Notes under the pieces: generated by a model
Told to the model about the DNA's origin: nothing
Databases searched by the model: none
What the model saw: only the letters and a program-made list of their open reading frames with translations
Position numbers and translations under genes: made by a program
Part shown: one piece after another, positions 10,096-28,000 of the stretch
How the letters are laid out: each line of letters begins with the position of its first letter
Numbering within the stretch: position 1 is the first letter of the stretch
NCBI GenBank assembly: GCA_935421135.1
Contig: OW285189.1
Span: 24,988,298 to 25,052,297 of the forward strand
Length of the DNA: 64,000 bases
Direction: 5' to 3'
Source of the DNA: Bugulina stolonifera
Lineage: Eukaryota; Bryozoa; Gymnolaemata; Cheilostomatida; Bugulidae

Positions 10096-13000
10096 CTGTA
10101 GTTCAAGGTCATGGAGGTCACAATAATTACAACAGCACGGCATAATGTAGATACATATATGATGCTATTCATGGAGATCTAGTCTATCTATAATAGGTAA
10201 TTCTGTTCATATTTTTACAACATTCCGATCGTTTAGTAAAAGCAACTACGTGTGCACATTTGGGGATGCTACGTACCTGATTAGTGTTGTGCTGCGTATA
10301 GTTTTGCTGTCCGGTGCACACGAGAGACAACTCCTGTTTAAGTCTAGTCATCTCATGCAGCTGTTCTGAGGTCACAGTGGTGAGGGCGGCCACCTTGGCC
10401 TGTAGACTTGTGTACGCATCCACAAACTTATGGGCTAACTTCTGCACTGAGAGCAGGTGTGGTGATGCATGACCACGGGGAATTAACTCCCCTGATAACA
10501 TAATACGTGATAGGTCGGTCTTACTAGCGCCCTCCTCTCTGCACTGTGGGTTGAATAAGGTGACATAATACAGTATGCATATCAATTACTAGCAAAAAAT
10601 TTTAAACAAGAAACTTTGATACCATAAAACACAATTGATTTAGAAGATTGTAACAAATTGTTGGTTGTAAATATATTATAATGGTATCACAATTCTGATT
10701 AATATATTCACTTGTAGCAATAACCAACCTTGTTGAATGCCGTAACCAAAGTTTCTACGTAGTTAGCAAGAGCCTGCCGATCATTGGCTGCAGTCTTCAG
10801 AGCACTCTCAGCATCGTATATGTTGTCACGTAGCGACTGCCTCTCACCCTCTAAGGCTGACACTTGTCTGGAAAGGTTGTTGATATGCGTGACTTTATTG
10901 TCCAGTTCATCGTGTAGTGTCTAGAGAGATATAATAGAGACATCACAGCATGTATTGTGCTTATTACAGCAGAAGTAGCAACCGATACTTGGGGAAGTAA
11001 TAGACTTCCAGCCTTGAGATTAAGCTTTTAACCCTCTCAAGGTTGTCTTAGTAAGGGTACAGGCATTGTGGAAGTACTACTGTTACTCACACTTAAGACC
11101 CTACAGTCATACCTTCATAGCAAACTTGACAGACTGCTCAGTGTGGTCTCTGTCAGTGAACTCACAGTCCAGTCGCCGAGTCAACTCTTTAACCTGCACA
11201 CTCTGATCAGACAGCAGCTTCTGTGCCTGCTTTTCTCTCTCCAGGGCCTCGTGTAGCTCTGACATCACATCCTCTAACCTCACAGCTGGTACGAGCTTCT
11301 CAATCTGTAACCAGTTGGTAACAGCTCTAGATGGATAGGTATGAAACCAGCTCATGTACATCATTTGTCAAATACTTGAAGTTTTTACAGCTTTACACAC
11401 TTTTTGACTATACAAATGCACTACGTAACATTGTACAATTGAGTGATGTTACACTAAATGTTTGGGCAGGGGTAAGGTAGCTGATATATCAAACATGAAA
11501 AATACGTCTGCACAAGTATTAGACACTGTCTGCTGCATGGTTTATCGTGATGTAAAGTGTAAAGAACAACCTGCTGCCTTGCGACCTGCAGCTCACCCTC
11601 CAGACTAGAGCACAACTCCTGGTACTGTTGGAGTTGGAGCAGAGTCTCATTCAGTGACTCAACTGTATCCTTCAGCCTTTTCCTCTCAGACTCACTTGAA
11701 TGTAACTGCTGTACAAAGTTCAATACTCTCTCCTGCAGTCTCGTTACTATAGACTAAAGTAAGAGCAGTTCAAATAAATACCTGATATACGCACTGATTG
11801 ATATTGAAACAATTCTATGGGTGACTCATGATTGTACTTGACAGTATTTATACAAGAGTCATGAGCTGGAGGCAGGTACACTGTCTATAATGTAGAACTC
11901 ACACGAGCTGGTGTTACTGTTAGGTTATCTTCCACTTGTGACTTGGCCATTGATCTCTGCAAGCCCTTCAACAGCTGCCCTGATAGAGTATTCACTGAAT
12001 ATGTGTACTTGTGAGGAGATCTCATTGAGATATCATCCATTCTGTAGAGGGTAGAGAGTTGTCTTATCATCTTAGAAAGTCCGGAGGTAACTGCAGAGCT
12101 CAGATATCCTTGTGGGTTGGCACCATCTAAAAGGTTCCATACTTTCTATCCTTAGTATAGGGATAAATTAGCAGCCAGTAGCTGATCAGCCTCAGATCAG
12201 GCAGAGATTCAAGCGTTTCACTTGCACCTTGAGGCAAAGGATCATGCAAGGAGAAGAGGAGATTCTAACAACTGTGGGCAATGGCGTAATATGTAAACAG
12301 GTGACAGCTGAGCTGCCTATGTATGCTAATTTGTTAAGCCAAGCATATGATGGCATTTTCTGGCATACCTTGATGTTTATTCATAGCCTCTATGATGTCT
12401 TTAGTGCATAGACTAGCCACAGACTCTAGGTCTATGTGACACAACCACTGTACGAGTCGACCTTCTGTCTTGGGTGCATCTGGCGAGGATTCACTTTCTA
12501 TAAATGTATATAAGGGATTCACAATAGACACCAAATACTGGTAACATCCCACCTTTAACTTACCAGGTAACACAGATATCAACAGTACTACATTGTATAA
12601 TACTATGAGTATAACACACCATGTAACATGTATATCAACAGTACTATTATAATACTATGAGTATAACACACCATGTAACACAGATATCAACAGTACTACA
12701 TTGTATAATACTATGAGTATAACACACCATGTAACATGGATATCAACAGTACTATTATAATACTATGAGTATAACACACCATGTAACATGTATATCAACA
12801 GTACTATTATAATACTATGAGTATAACTCACCATGTAACATGGATATCAACAGTACTATTATAATACTATGAGTATAACACACCATGTAACATGTATATC
12901 AACAGTACTATTATAATACTATGAGTATAACACACCATGTAACATGGATATCAACAGTACTATTATAATACTATGAGTATAACTCACCATGTAACATGGA

Positions 13001-16000
13001 TATCAACAGTACTATTATAATACTATGAGTATAACTCACCATGTAACATGGATATCAACAGTACTATTATAATACTATGAGTATAACACACCATGTAACA
13101 TGTATATCAACAGTACTATTATAATACTATGAGTATAACACACCATGTAACATGGATATCAACAGTACTATTATAATACTATGAGTATAACTCACCATGT
13201 AACATGGATATCAACAGTACTATTATAATACTATGAGTATAACTCACCATGTAACATGTATATAAACAGTACTATTATAATACTATGAGTATAACTCACC
13301 ATGTAACATGGATATCAACAGTACTATTATAATACTATGAGTATAACACACCATGTAACATGTATATCAACAGTACTATTATAATACTATGAGTATAACT
13401 CACCATGTAACATGTATATCAACAGTACTATTATAATACTATGAGTATAACACACCATGTAACATGGATATCAACAGTACTACATTGTATAATACTATGA
13501 GTATAACACACCATGTAACATGTATATCAACAGTACTATTATAATACTATGAGTATAACACACCATGTAACATGTATATCAACAGTACTATTATAATACT
13601 ATGAGTATAACTCACCATGTAACATGGATATCAACAGTACTATTATAATACTATGAGTATAACACACCATGTAACATGGATATCAACAGTACTATTATAA
13701 TACTATGAGTATAACACACCATGTAACATGGATATCAACAGTACTATTATAATACTATGAGTATAACACACCATGTAACATGGATATCAACAGTACTATT
13801 ATAATACTATGAGTATAACACACCATGTAACATGTATATCAACAGTACTATTATAATACTATGAGTATAACTCACCATGTAACATGGATATCAACAGTAC
13901 TATTATAATACTATGAGTATAACACACCATGTAACATGGATATCAACAGTACTATTATAATACTATGAGTATAACTCACCATGTAACATGTATATAAACA
14001 GTACTATTATAATACTATGAGTATAACACACCATGTAACATGGATATCAACAGTACTATTATAATACTATGAGTATAACACACCATGTAACATGGATATC
14101 AACAGTACTATTATAATACTATGAGTATAACACACCATGTAACATGGATATCAACAGTACTATTATAATACTATGAGTATAACACACCATGTAACATGTA
14201 TATCAACAGTACTACATTGTATAATACTATGAGTATAACACACCATGTAACATGTATATCAACAGTACTACATTGTATAATACTATGAGTATAACACACC
14301 ATGTAACATGTATATCAACAGTACTATTATAATACTATGGGTATAACACACCATGTAACATGTATATCAACAGTACTATTATAATACTATGAGTATAACA
14401 CACCATGTAACATGGATATCAACAGTACTATTATAATGCTATGAGTATAACTCACCATGTAACATGGATATCAACAGTACTATTATAATACTATGAGTAT
14501 AACACACCATGTAACATGTATATCAACAGTACTATTATAATACTATGAGTATAACACACCATGTAACATGGATATCAACAGTACTACATTGTATAATACT
14601 ATGAGTATAACACACCATGTAACATGTATATCAACAGTACTATTATAATACTATGAGTATAACACACCATGTAACATGTATATCAACAGTACTATTATAA
14701 TACTATGAGTATAACACACCATGTAACATGGATATCAACAGTACTATTATAATGCTATGAGTATAACACACCATGTAACATGGATATCAACAGTACTATT
14801 ATAATACTATGAGTATAACACACCATGTAACATGTATATCAACAGTACTATTATAATACTATGAGTATAACACACCATGTAACATGTATATCAACAGTAC
14901 TATTATAATACTATGGGTATAACACACCATGTAACATGTATATCAACAGTACTATTATAATACTATGAGTATAACACACCATGTAACATGTATATCAACA
15001 GTACTATTATAATACTATGAGTATAACACACCATGTAACATGTATATCAACAGTACTATTATAATACTATGAGTATAACACACCATGTAACATGGATATC
15101 AACAGTACTACATTGTATAATACTATGAGTATAACACACCATGTAACATGTATATCAACAGTACTATTATAATACTATGAGTATAACACACCATGTAACA
15201 TGTATATCAACAGTACTATTATAATACTATGGGTATAACACACCATGTAACATGTATATCAACAGTACTATTATAATACTATGAGTATAACACACCATGT
15301 AACATGTATATCAACAGTACTATTATAATACTATGAGTATAACACACCATGTAACATGGATATCAACAGTACTATTATAATACTATGAGTATAACACACC
15401 ATGTAACATGGATATCAACAGTACTATTATAATACTATGAGTATAACACACCATGTAACATGGATATCAACAGTACTACATTGTATAATACTATGAGTAT
15501 AACACACCATGTAACATGTATATCAACAGTACTGTTATAATACTATGAGTATAACACACCATGTAACATGTATATCAACAGTACTATTATAATACTATGA
15601 GTATAACACACCATGTAACATGGATATCAACAGTACTATTATAATACTATGAGTATAACACACCATGTAACATGTATATAAACAGTACTATTATAATGCT
15701 ATGAGTATAACACACCATGTAACATGTATATCAACAGTACTATTATAATACTATGAGTATAACACACCATGTAACATGGATATCAACAGTACTATTATAA
15801 TACTATGAGTATAACACACCATGTAACATGTATATAAACAGTACTATTATAATGCTATGAGTATAACACACCATGTAACATGGATATCAACAGTACTATT
15901 ATAATACTATGAGTATAACACACCATGTAACATGGATATCAACAGTACTATTATAATACTATGAGTATAACACACCATGTAACATGGATATCAACAGTAC

Positions 16001-19000
16001 TACATTGTATAATACTATGAGTATAACACACCATGTAACATGGATATCAACAGTACTATTATAATACTATGAGTATAACACACCATGTAACATGGATATC
16101 AACAGTACTATTATAATACTATGAGTATAACACACCATGTAACATGTATATCAACAGTACTATTATAATACTATGAGTATAACTCACCATGTAACATGGA
16201 TATCAACAGTACTATTATAATACTATGAGTATAACACACCATGTAACATGTATATCAACAGTACTATTATAATACTATGAGTATAACACACCATGTAACA
16301 TGTATATCAACAGTACTATTATAATACTATGAGTATAACACACCATGTAACATGGATATCAACAGTACTATTATAATGCTATGAGTATAACACACCATGT
16401 AACATGGATATCAACAGTACTATTATAATACTATGAGTATAACACACCATGTAACATGGATATCAACAGTACTATTATAATACTATGAGTATAACACACC
16501 ATGTAACATGTATATCAACAGTACTATTATAATACTATGAGTATAACACACCATGTAACATGGATATCAACAGTACTATTATAATGCTATGAGTATAACT
16601 CACCATGTAACATGGATATCAACAGTACTATTATAATACTATGAGTATAACACACCATGTAACATGGATATCAACAGTACTATTATAATACTATGAGTAT
16701 AACACACCATGTAACATGGATATCAACAGTACTATTATAATACTATGAGTATAACACACCATGTAACATGGATATAAACAGTACTACATTGTATAATACT
16801 ATGAGTATAACACACCATGTAACATGGATATCAACAGTACTATTATAATACTATGAGTATAACACACCATGTAACATGTATATAAACAGTACTATTATAA
16901 TACTATGAGTATAACACACCATGTAACATGTATATAAACAGTACTATTATAATACTATGAGTATAACTCACCATGTAACATGGATATCAACAGTACTATT
17001 ATAATACTATGAGTATAACACACCATGTAACATGGATATCAACAGTACTATTATAATACTATGAGTATAACACACCATGTAACATGGATATCAACAGTAC
17101 TATTATAATACTATGAGTATAACACACCATGTAACATGTATATCAACAGTACTATTATAATACTATGAGTATAACACACCATGTAACATGGATATCAACA
17201 GTACTATTATAATACTATGAGTATAACTCACCATGTAACATGTATATCAACAGTACTATTATAATACTATGAGTATAACACACCATGTAACATGTATATC
17301 AACAGTACTATTATAATACTATGAGTATAACACACCATGTAACATGTATATCAACAGTACTACATTGTATAATACTATGAGTATAACACACCATGTAACA
17401 TGGATATCAACAGTACTATTATAATACTATGAGTATAACACACCATGTAACATGGATATCAACAGTACTATTATAATACTATGAGTATAACACACCATGT
17501 AACATGTATATCAACAGTACTATTATAATACTATGAGTATAACACACCATGTAACATGTATATCAACAGTACTATTATAATGCTATGAGTATAACACACC
17601 ATGTAACATGGATATCAACAGTACTATTATAATACTATGAGTATAACACACCATGTAACATGTATATAAACAGTACTATTATAATACTATGAGTATAACT
17701 CACCATGTAACATGGATATCAACAGTACTATTATAATACTATGAGTATAACACACCATGTAACATGGATATCAACAGTACTATTATAATACTATGAGTAT
17801 AACACACCATGTAACATGGATATCAACAGTACTATTATAATACTATGAGTATAACACACCATGTAACATGGATATCAACAGTACTATTATAATACTATGG
17901 GTATAACACACCATGTAACATGGATATCAACAGTACTATTATAATACTATGGGTATAACACACCATGTAACATGTATATCAACAGTACTATTATAATACT
18001 ATGAGTATAACTCACCATGTAACATGGATATCAACAGTACTATTATAATACTATGAGTATAACACACCATGTAACATGGATATCAACAGTACTATTATAA
18101 TACTATGAGTATAACACACCATGTAACATGGATATCAACAGTACTATTATAATGCTATGAGTATAACACACCATGTAACATGGATATCAACAGTACTATT
18201 ATAATACTATGGGTATAACACACCATGTAACATGTATATCAACAGTACTATTATAATACTATGAGTATAACTCACCATGTAACATGGATATCAACAGTAC
18301 TATTATAATACTATGAGTATAACACACCATGTAACATGGATATCAACAGTACTATTATAATACTATGAGTATAACACACCATGTAACATGGATATCAACA
18401 GTACTATTATAATGCTATGAGTATAACACACCATGTAACATGGATATCAACAGTACTATTATAATACTATGAGTATAACACACCATGTAACATGGATATC
18501 AACAGTACTATTATAATACTATGAGTATAACACACCATGTAACATGGATATCAACAGTACTATTATAATACTATGAGTATAACACACCATGTAACATGGA
18601 TATCAACAGTACTATTATAATACTATGAGTATAACTCACCATGTAACATGGATATCAACAGTACTACATTGTATAATACTATGAGTATAACACACCATGT
18701 AACATGTATATCAACAGTACTATTATAATACTATGAGTATAACACACCATGTAACATGTATATCAACAGTACTATTATAATACTATGAGTATAACACACC
18801 ATGTAACATGGATATCAACAGTACTATTATAATGCTATGAGTATAACACACCATGTAACATGGATATCAACAGTACTATTATAATACTATGAGTATAACA
18901 CACCATGTAACATGTATATCAACAGTACTATTATAATACTATGAGTATAACACACCATGTAACATGTATATCAACAGTACTATTATAATACTATGGGTAT

Positions 19001-22000
19001 AACACACCATGTAACATGTATATCAACAGTACTATTATAATACTATGAGTATAACACACCATGTAACATGTATATCAACAGTACTATTATAATACTATGA
19101 GTATAACACACCATGTAACATGTATATCAACAGTACTATTATAATACTATGAGTATAACACACCATGTAACATGGATATCAACAGTACTACATTGTATAA
19201 TACTATGAGTATAACACACCATGTAACATGTATATCAACAGTACTATTATAATACTATGAGTATAACACACCATGTAACATGTATATCAACAGTACTATT
19301 ATAATACTATGGGTATAACACACCATGTAACATGTATATCAACAGTACTATTATAATACTATGAGTATAACACACCATGTAACATGTATATCAACAGTAC
19401 TATTATAATACTATGAGTATAACACACCATGTAACATGGATATCAACAGTACTATTATAATACTATGAGTATAACACACCATGTAACATGGATATCAACA
19501 GTACTATTATAATACTATGAGTATAACACACCATGTAACATGGATATCAACAGTACTACATTGTATAATACTATGAGTATAACACACCATGTAACATGTA
19601 TATCAACAGTACTGTTATAATACTATGAGTATAACACACCATGTAACATGTATATCAACAGTACTATTATAATACTATGAGTATAACACACCATGTAACA
19701 TGGATATCAACAGTACTATTATAATACTATGAGTATAACACACCATGTAACATGTATATAAACAGTACTATTATAATGCTATGAGTATAACACACCATGT
19801 AACATGTATATCAACAGTACTATTATAATACTATGAGTATAACACACCATGTAACATGGATATCAACAGTACTATTATAATACTATGAGTATAACACACC
19901 ATGTAACATGTATATAAACAGTACTATTATAATGTTATGAGTATAACACACCATGTAACATGGATATCAACAGTACTATTATAATACTATGAGTATAACA
20001 CACCATGTAACATGGATATCAACAGTACTATTATAATACTATGAGTATAACACACCATGTAACATGGATATCAACAGTACTACATTGTATAATACTATGA
20101 GTATAACACACCATGTAACATGGATATCAACAGTACTATTATAATACTATGAGTATAACACACCATGTAACATGGATATCAACAGTACTATTATAATACT
20201 ATGAGTATAACACACCATGTAACATGTATATCAACAGTACTATTATAATACTATGAGTATAACTCACCATGTAACATGGATATCAACAGTACTATTATAA
20301 TACTATGAGTATAACACACCATGTAACATGTATATCAACAGTACTATTATAATACTATGAGTATAACACACCATGTAACATGTATATCAACAGTACTATT
20401 ATAATACTATGAGTATAACACACCATGTAACATGGATATCAACAGTACTATTATAATGCTATGAGTATAACACACCATGTAACATGGATATCAACAGTAC
20501 TATTATAATACTATGAGTATAACACACCATGTAACATGGATATCAACAGTACTATTATAATACTATGAGTATAACACACCATGTAACATGTATATCAACA
20601 GTACTATTATAATACTATGAGTATAACACACCATGTAACATGGATATCAACAGTACTATTATAATGCTATGAGTATAACTCACCATGTAACATGGATATC
20701 AACAGTACTATTATAATACTATGAGTATAACACACCATGTAACATGGATATCAACAGTACTATTATAATACTATGAGTATAACACACCATGTAACATGGA
20801 TATCAACAGTACTATTATAATACTATGAGTATAACACACCATGTAACATGGATATAAACAGTACTACATTGTATAATACTATGAGTATAACACACCATGT
20901 AACATGGATATCAACAGTACTATTATAATACTATGAGTATAACACACCATGTAACATGTATATAAACAGTACTATTATAATACTATGAGTATAACACACC
21001 ATGTAACATGTATATAAACAGTACTATTATAATACTATGAGTATAACTCACCATGTAACATGGATATCAACAGTACTATTATAATACTATGAGTATAACA
21101 CACCATGTAACATGGATATCAACAGTACTATTATAATACTATGAGTATAACACACCATGTAACATGGATATCAACAGTACTATTATAATACTATGAGTAT
21201 AACACACCATGTAACATGTATATCAACAGTACTATTATAATACTATGAGTATAACACACCATGTAACATGGATATCAACAGTACTATTATAATACTATGA
21301 GTATAACTCACCATGTAACATGTATATCAACAGTACTATTATAATACTATGAGTATAACACACCATGTAACATGTATATCAACAGTACTATTATAATACT
21401 ATGAGTATAACACACCATGTAACATGTATATCAACAGTACTACATTGTATAATACTATGAGTATAACACACCATGTAACATGGATATCAACAGTACTATT
21501 ATAATACTATGAGTATAACACACCATGTAACATGGATATCAACAGTACTATTATAATACTATGAGTATAACACACCATGTAACATGTATATCAACAGTAC
21601 TATTATAATACTATGAGTATAACACACCATGTAACATGTATATCAACAGTACTATTATAATGCTATGAGTATAACACACCATGTAACATGGATATCAACA
21701 GTACTATTATAATACTATGAGTATAACACACCATGTAACATGTATATAAACAGTACTATTATAATACTATGAGTATAACTCACCATGTAACATGGATATC
21801 AACAGTACTATTATAATACTATGAGTATAACACACCATGTAACATGGATATCAACAGTACTATTATAATACTATGAGTATAACACACCATGTAACATGGA
21901 TATCAACAGTACTATTATAATACTATGAGTATAACACACCATGTAACATGGATATCAACAGTACTATTATAATACTATGGGTATAACACACCATGTAACA

Positions 22001-25000
22001 TGGATATCAACAGTACTATTATAATACTATGGGTATAACACACCATGTAACATGTATATCAACAGTACTATTATAATACTATGAGTATAACTCACCATGT
22101 AACATGGATATCAACAGTACTATTATAATACTATGAGTATAACACACCATGTAACATGGATATCAACAGTACTATTATAATACTATGAGTATAACACACC
22201 ATGTAACATGGATATCAACAGTACTATTATAATACTATGAGTATAACACACCATGTAACATGTATATCAACAGTACTATTATAATACTATGAGTATAACA
22301 CACCATGTAACATGGATATCAACAGTACTATTATAATACTATGAGTATAACACACCATGTAACATGGATATCAACAGTACTATTATAATACTATGAGTAT
22401 AACTCACCATGTAACATGTATATAAACAGTACTATTATAATACTATGAGTATAACTCACCATGTAACATGGATATCAACAGTACTATTATAATGCTATGA
22501 GTATAACACACCATGTAACATGTATATCAACAGTACTATTATAATACTATGAGTATAACACACCATGTAACATGGATATAAACAGTACTATTATAATACT
22601 ATGAGTATAACTCACCATGTAACATGGATATCAACAGTACTATTATAATACTATGAGTATAACACACCATGTAACATGGATATCAACAGTACTATTATAA
22701 TACTATGAGTATAACTCACCATGTAACATGTATATAAACAGTACTATTATAATACTATGAGTATAACACACCATGTAACATGGATATCAACAGTACTATT
22801 ATAATACTATGAGTATAACACACCATGTAACATGGATATCAACAGTACTATTATAATACTATGAGTATAACTCACCATGTAACATGGATATCAACAGTAC
22901 TATTATAATACTATGAGTATAACACACCATGTAACATGGATATCAACAGTACTATTATAATACTATGAGTATAACACACCATGTAACATGTATATAAACA
23001 GTACTATTATAATACTATGAGTATAACACACCATGTAACATGGATATCAACAGTACTATTATAATACTATGAGTATAACACACCATGTAACATGGATATC
23101 AACAGTACTATTATAATACTATGAGTATAACACACCATGTAACATGGATATCAACAGTACTATTATAATACTATGAGTATAACTCACCATGTAACATGGA
23201 TATCAACAGTACTATTATAATACTATGAGTATAACACACCATGTAACATGTATATCAACAGTACTATTATAATACTATGAGTATAACACACCATGTAACA
23301 TGGATATCAACAGTACTATTATAATACTATGAGTATAACACACCATGTAACATGGATATCAACAGTACTATTATAATACTATGAGTATAACACACCATGT
23401 AACATGGATATCAACAGTACTATTATAATACTATGAGTATAACTCACCATGTAACATGTATATCAACAGTACTATTATAATACTATGAGTATAACACACC
23501 ATGTAACATGGATATCAACAGTACTATTATAATACTATGAGTATAACTCACCATGTAACATGTATATCAACAGTACTATTATAATACTATGAGTATAACA
23601 CACCATGTAACATGTATATAAACAGTACTATTATAATACTATGAGTATAACTCACCATGTAACATGTATATCAACAGTACTATTATAATACTATGAGTAT
23701 AACACACCATGTAACATGGATATCAACAGTACTATTATAATACTATGAGTATAACACACCATGTAACATGTATATCAACAGTACTATTATAATACTATGA
23801 GTATAACACACCATGTAACATGGATATCAACAGTACTATTATAATGCTATGAGTATAACACACCATGTAACATGGATATCAACAGTACTATTATAATACT
23901 ATGAGTATAACACACCATGTAACATGTATATCAACAGTACTATTATAATACTATGAGTATAACACACCATGTAACATGGATATCAACAGTACTATTATAA
24001 TACTATGAGTATAACACACCATGTAACATGTATATCAACAGTACTATTATAATACTATGAGTATAACACACCATGTAACATGGATATCAACAGTACTATT
24101 ATAATGCTATGAGTATAACACACCATGTAACATGGATATCAACAGTACTATTATAATACTATGAGTATAACACACCATGTAACATGGATATCAACAGTAC
24201 TATTATAATACTATGAGTATAACTCACCATGGAACATGTATATCAACAGTACTATTATAATACTATGAGTATAACACACCATGTAACATGTATATCAACA
24301 GTACTATTATAATACTATGGGTATAACACACCATGTAACATGTATATCAACAGTACTATTATAATACTATGAGTATAACACACCATGTAACATGGATATC
24401 AACAGTACTATTATAATACTATGAGTATAACTCACCATGTAACATGGATATCAACAGTACTATTATAATACTATGAGTATAACACACCATGTAACATGTA
24501 TATCAACAGTACTATTATAATACTATGAGTATAACACACCATGTAACATGTATATCAACAGTACTATTATAATACTATGAGTATAACACACCATGTAACA
24601 TGTATATCAACAGTACTATTATAATACTATGAGTATAACTCACCATGTAACATGTATATCAACAGTACTACATTGTATAATACTATGAGTATAACTCACC
24701 ATGTAACATGTATATCAACAGTACTATTATAATACTATGAGTATAACTCACCATGTAACATGGATATCAACAGTACTATTATAATACTATGAGTATAACT
24801 CACCATGTAACATGTATATCAACAGTACTATTATAATACTATGAGTATAACTCACCATGTAACATGTATATCAACAGTACTATTATAATACTATGAGTAT
24901 AACACACCATGTAACATGGATATCAACAGTACTATTATAATACTATGAGTATAACTCACCATGTAACATGGATATCAACAGTACTATTATAATACTATGA

Positions 25001-28000
25001 GTATAACACACCATGTAACATGTATATCAACAGTACTATTATAATACTATGAGTATAACACACCATGTAACATGGATATAAACAGTACTATTATAATACT
25101 ATGAGTATAACTCACCATGTAACATGGATATCAACAGTACTATTATAATGCTATGAGTATAACACACCATGTAACATGTATATCAACAGTACTATTATAA
25201 TACTATGAGTATAACACACCATGTAACATGGATATAAACAGTACTATTATAATACTATGAGTATAACTCACCATGTAACATGGATATCAACAGTACTATT
25301 ATAATACTATGAGTATAACACACCATGTAACATGGATATCAACAGTACTATTATAATACTATGAGTATAACTCACCATGTAACATGTATATAAACAGTAC
25401 TATTATAATACTATGAGTATAACACACCATGTAACATGGATATCAACAGTACTATTATAATACTATGAGTATAACACACCATGTAACATGGATATCAACA
25501 GTACTATTATAATACTATGAGTATAACACACCATGTAACATGGATATCAACAGTACTATTATAATACTATGAGTATAACACACCATGTAACATGTATATC
25601 AACAGTACTATTATAATACTATGAGTATAACTCACCATGTAACATGGATATCAACAGTACTATTATAATACTATGAGTATAACACACCATGTAACATGGA
25701 TATCAACAGTACTATTATAATACTATGAGTATAACTCACCATGTAACATGTATATAAACAGTACTATTATAATACTATGAGTATAACACACCATGTAACA
25801 TGGATATCAACAGTACTATTATAATACTATGAGTATAACACACCATGTAACATGGATATCAACAGTACTATTATAATACTATGAGTATAACACACCATGT
25901 AACATGGATATCAACAGTACTATTATAATACTATGAGTATAACTCACCATGTAACATGTATATAAACAGTACTATTATAATACTATGAGTATAACACACC
26001 ATGTAACATGGATATCAACAGTACTATTATAATACTATGAGTATAACACACCATGTAACATGTATATCAACAGTACTATTATAATACTATGAGTATAACT
26101 CACCATGTAACATGGATATCAACAGTACTATTATAATACTATGAGTATAACACACCATGTAACATGGATATCAACAGTACTATTATAATACTATGAGTAT
26201 AACACACCATGTAACATGTATATCAACAGTACTATTATAATACTATGAGTATAACACACCATGTAACATGGATATCAACAGTACTATTATAATACTATGA
26301 GTATAACTCACCATGTAACATGGATATCAACAGTACTATTATAATACTATGAGTATAACTCACCATGTAACATGTATATCAACAGTACTATTATAATACT
26401 ATGAGTATAACTCACCATGTAACATGGATATCAACAGTACTATTATAATACTATGAGTATAACACACCATGTAACATGGATATCAACAGTACTATTATAA
26501 TACTATGAGTATAACACACCATGTAACATGGATATAAACAGTACTATTATAATACTATGAGTATAACACACCATGTAACATGGATATCAACAGTACTATT
26601 ATAATACTATGAGTATAACTCACCATGTAACATGGATATCAACAGTACTATTATAATACTATGAGTATAACACACCATGTAACATGTATATCAACAGTAC
26701 TATTATAATACTATGAGTATAACTCACCATGTAACATGTATATCAACAGTACTATTATAATACTATGAGTATAACACACCATGTAACATGGATATCAACA
26801 GTACTATTATAATACTATGAGTATAACACACCATGTAACATGTATATCAACAGTACTATTATAATACTATGAGTATAACTCACCATGTAACATGTATATC
26901 AACAGTACTATTATAATACTATGAGTATAACCCACCATGTAACATGGATATCAACAGTACTATTATAATACTATGAGTATAACACACCATGTAACATGGA
27001 TATAAACAGTACTATTATAATACTATGAGTATAACACACCATGTAACATGTATATAAACAGTACTATTATAATACTATGAGTATAACTCACCATGTAACA
27101 TGTATATCAACAGTACTATTATAATACTATGAGTATAACACACCATGTAACATGGATATAAACAGTACTATTATAATACTATGAGTATAACACACCATGT
27201 AACATGTATATAAACAGTACTATTATAATACTATGAGTATAACTCACCATGTAACATGTATATAAACAGTACTATTATAATACTATGAGTATAACTCACC
27301 ATGTAACATGGATATCAACAGTACTACATTGTATAATACTATGAGTATAACACACCATGTAACATGGATATCAACAGTACTATTATAATACTATGAGTAT
27401 AACACACCATGTAACATGGATATCAACAGTACTATTATAATACTATGAGTATAACACACCATGTAACATGTATATCAACAGTACTATTATAATACTATGA
27501 GTATAACTCACCATGTAACATGTATATCAACAGTACTATTATAATACTATGAGTATAACCCACCATGTAACATGGATATCAACAGTACTATTATAATGCT
27601 ATGAGTATAACACACCATGTAACATGTATATCAACAGTACTATTATAATACTATGAGTATAACACACCATGTAATACGGATATCAACAGTACTATTATAA
27701 TACTATGAGTATAACACACCATGTAACATGGATATCAACAGTACTATTATAATACTATGAGTATAACACACCATGTAACATGTATATCAACAGTACTATT
27801 ATAATACTATGAGTATAACACACCATGTAACATGTATATCAACAGTACTATTATAATACTATGAGTATAACACACCATGTAACATGGATATCAACAGTAC
27901 TATTATAATACTATGAGTATAACACACCATGTAACATGGATATCAACAGTACTATTATAATACTATGAGTATAACACACCATGTAACATGGATATCAACA

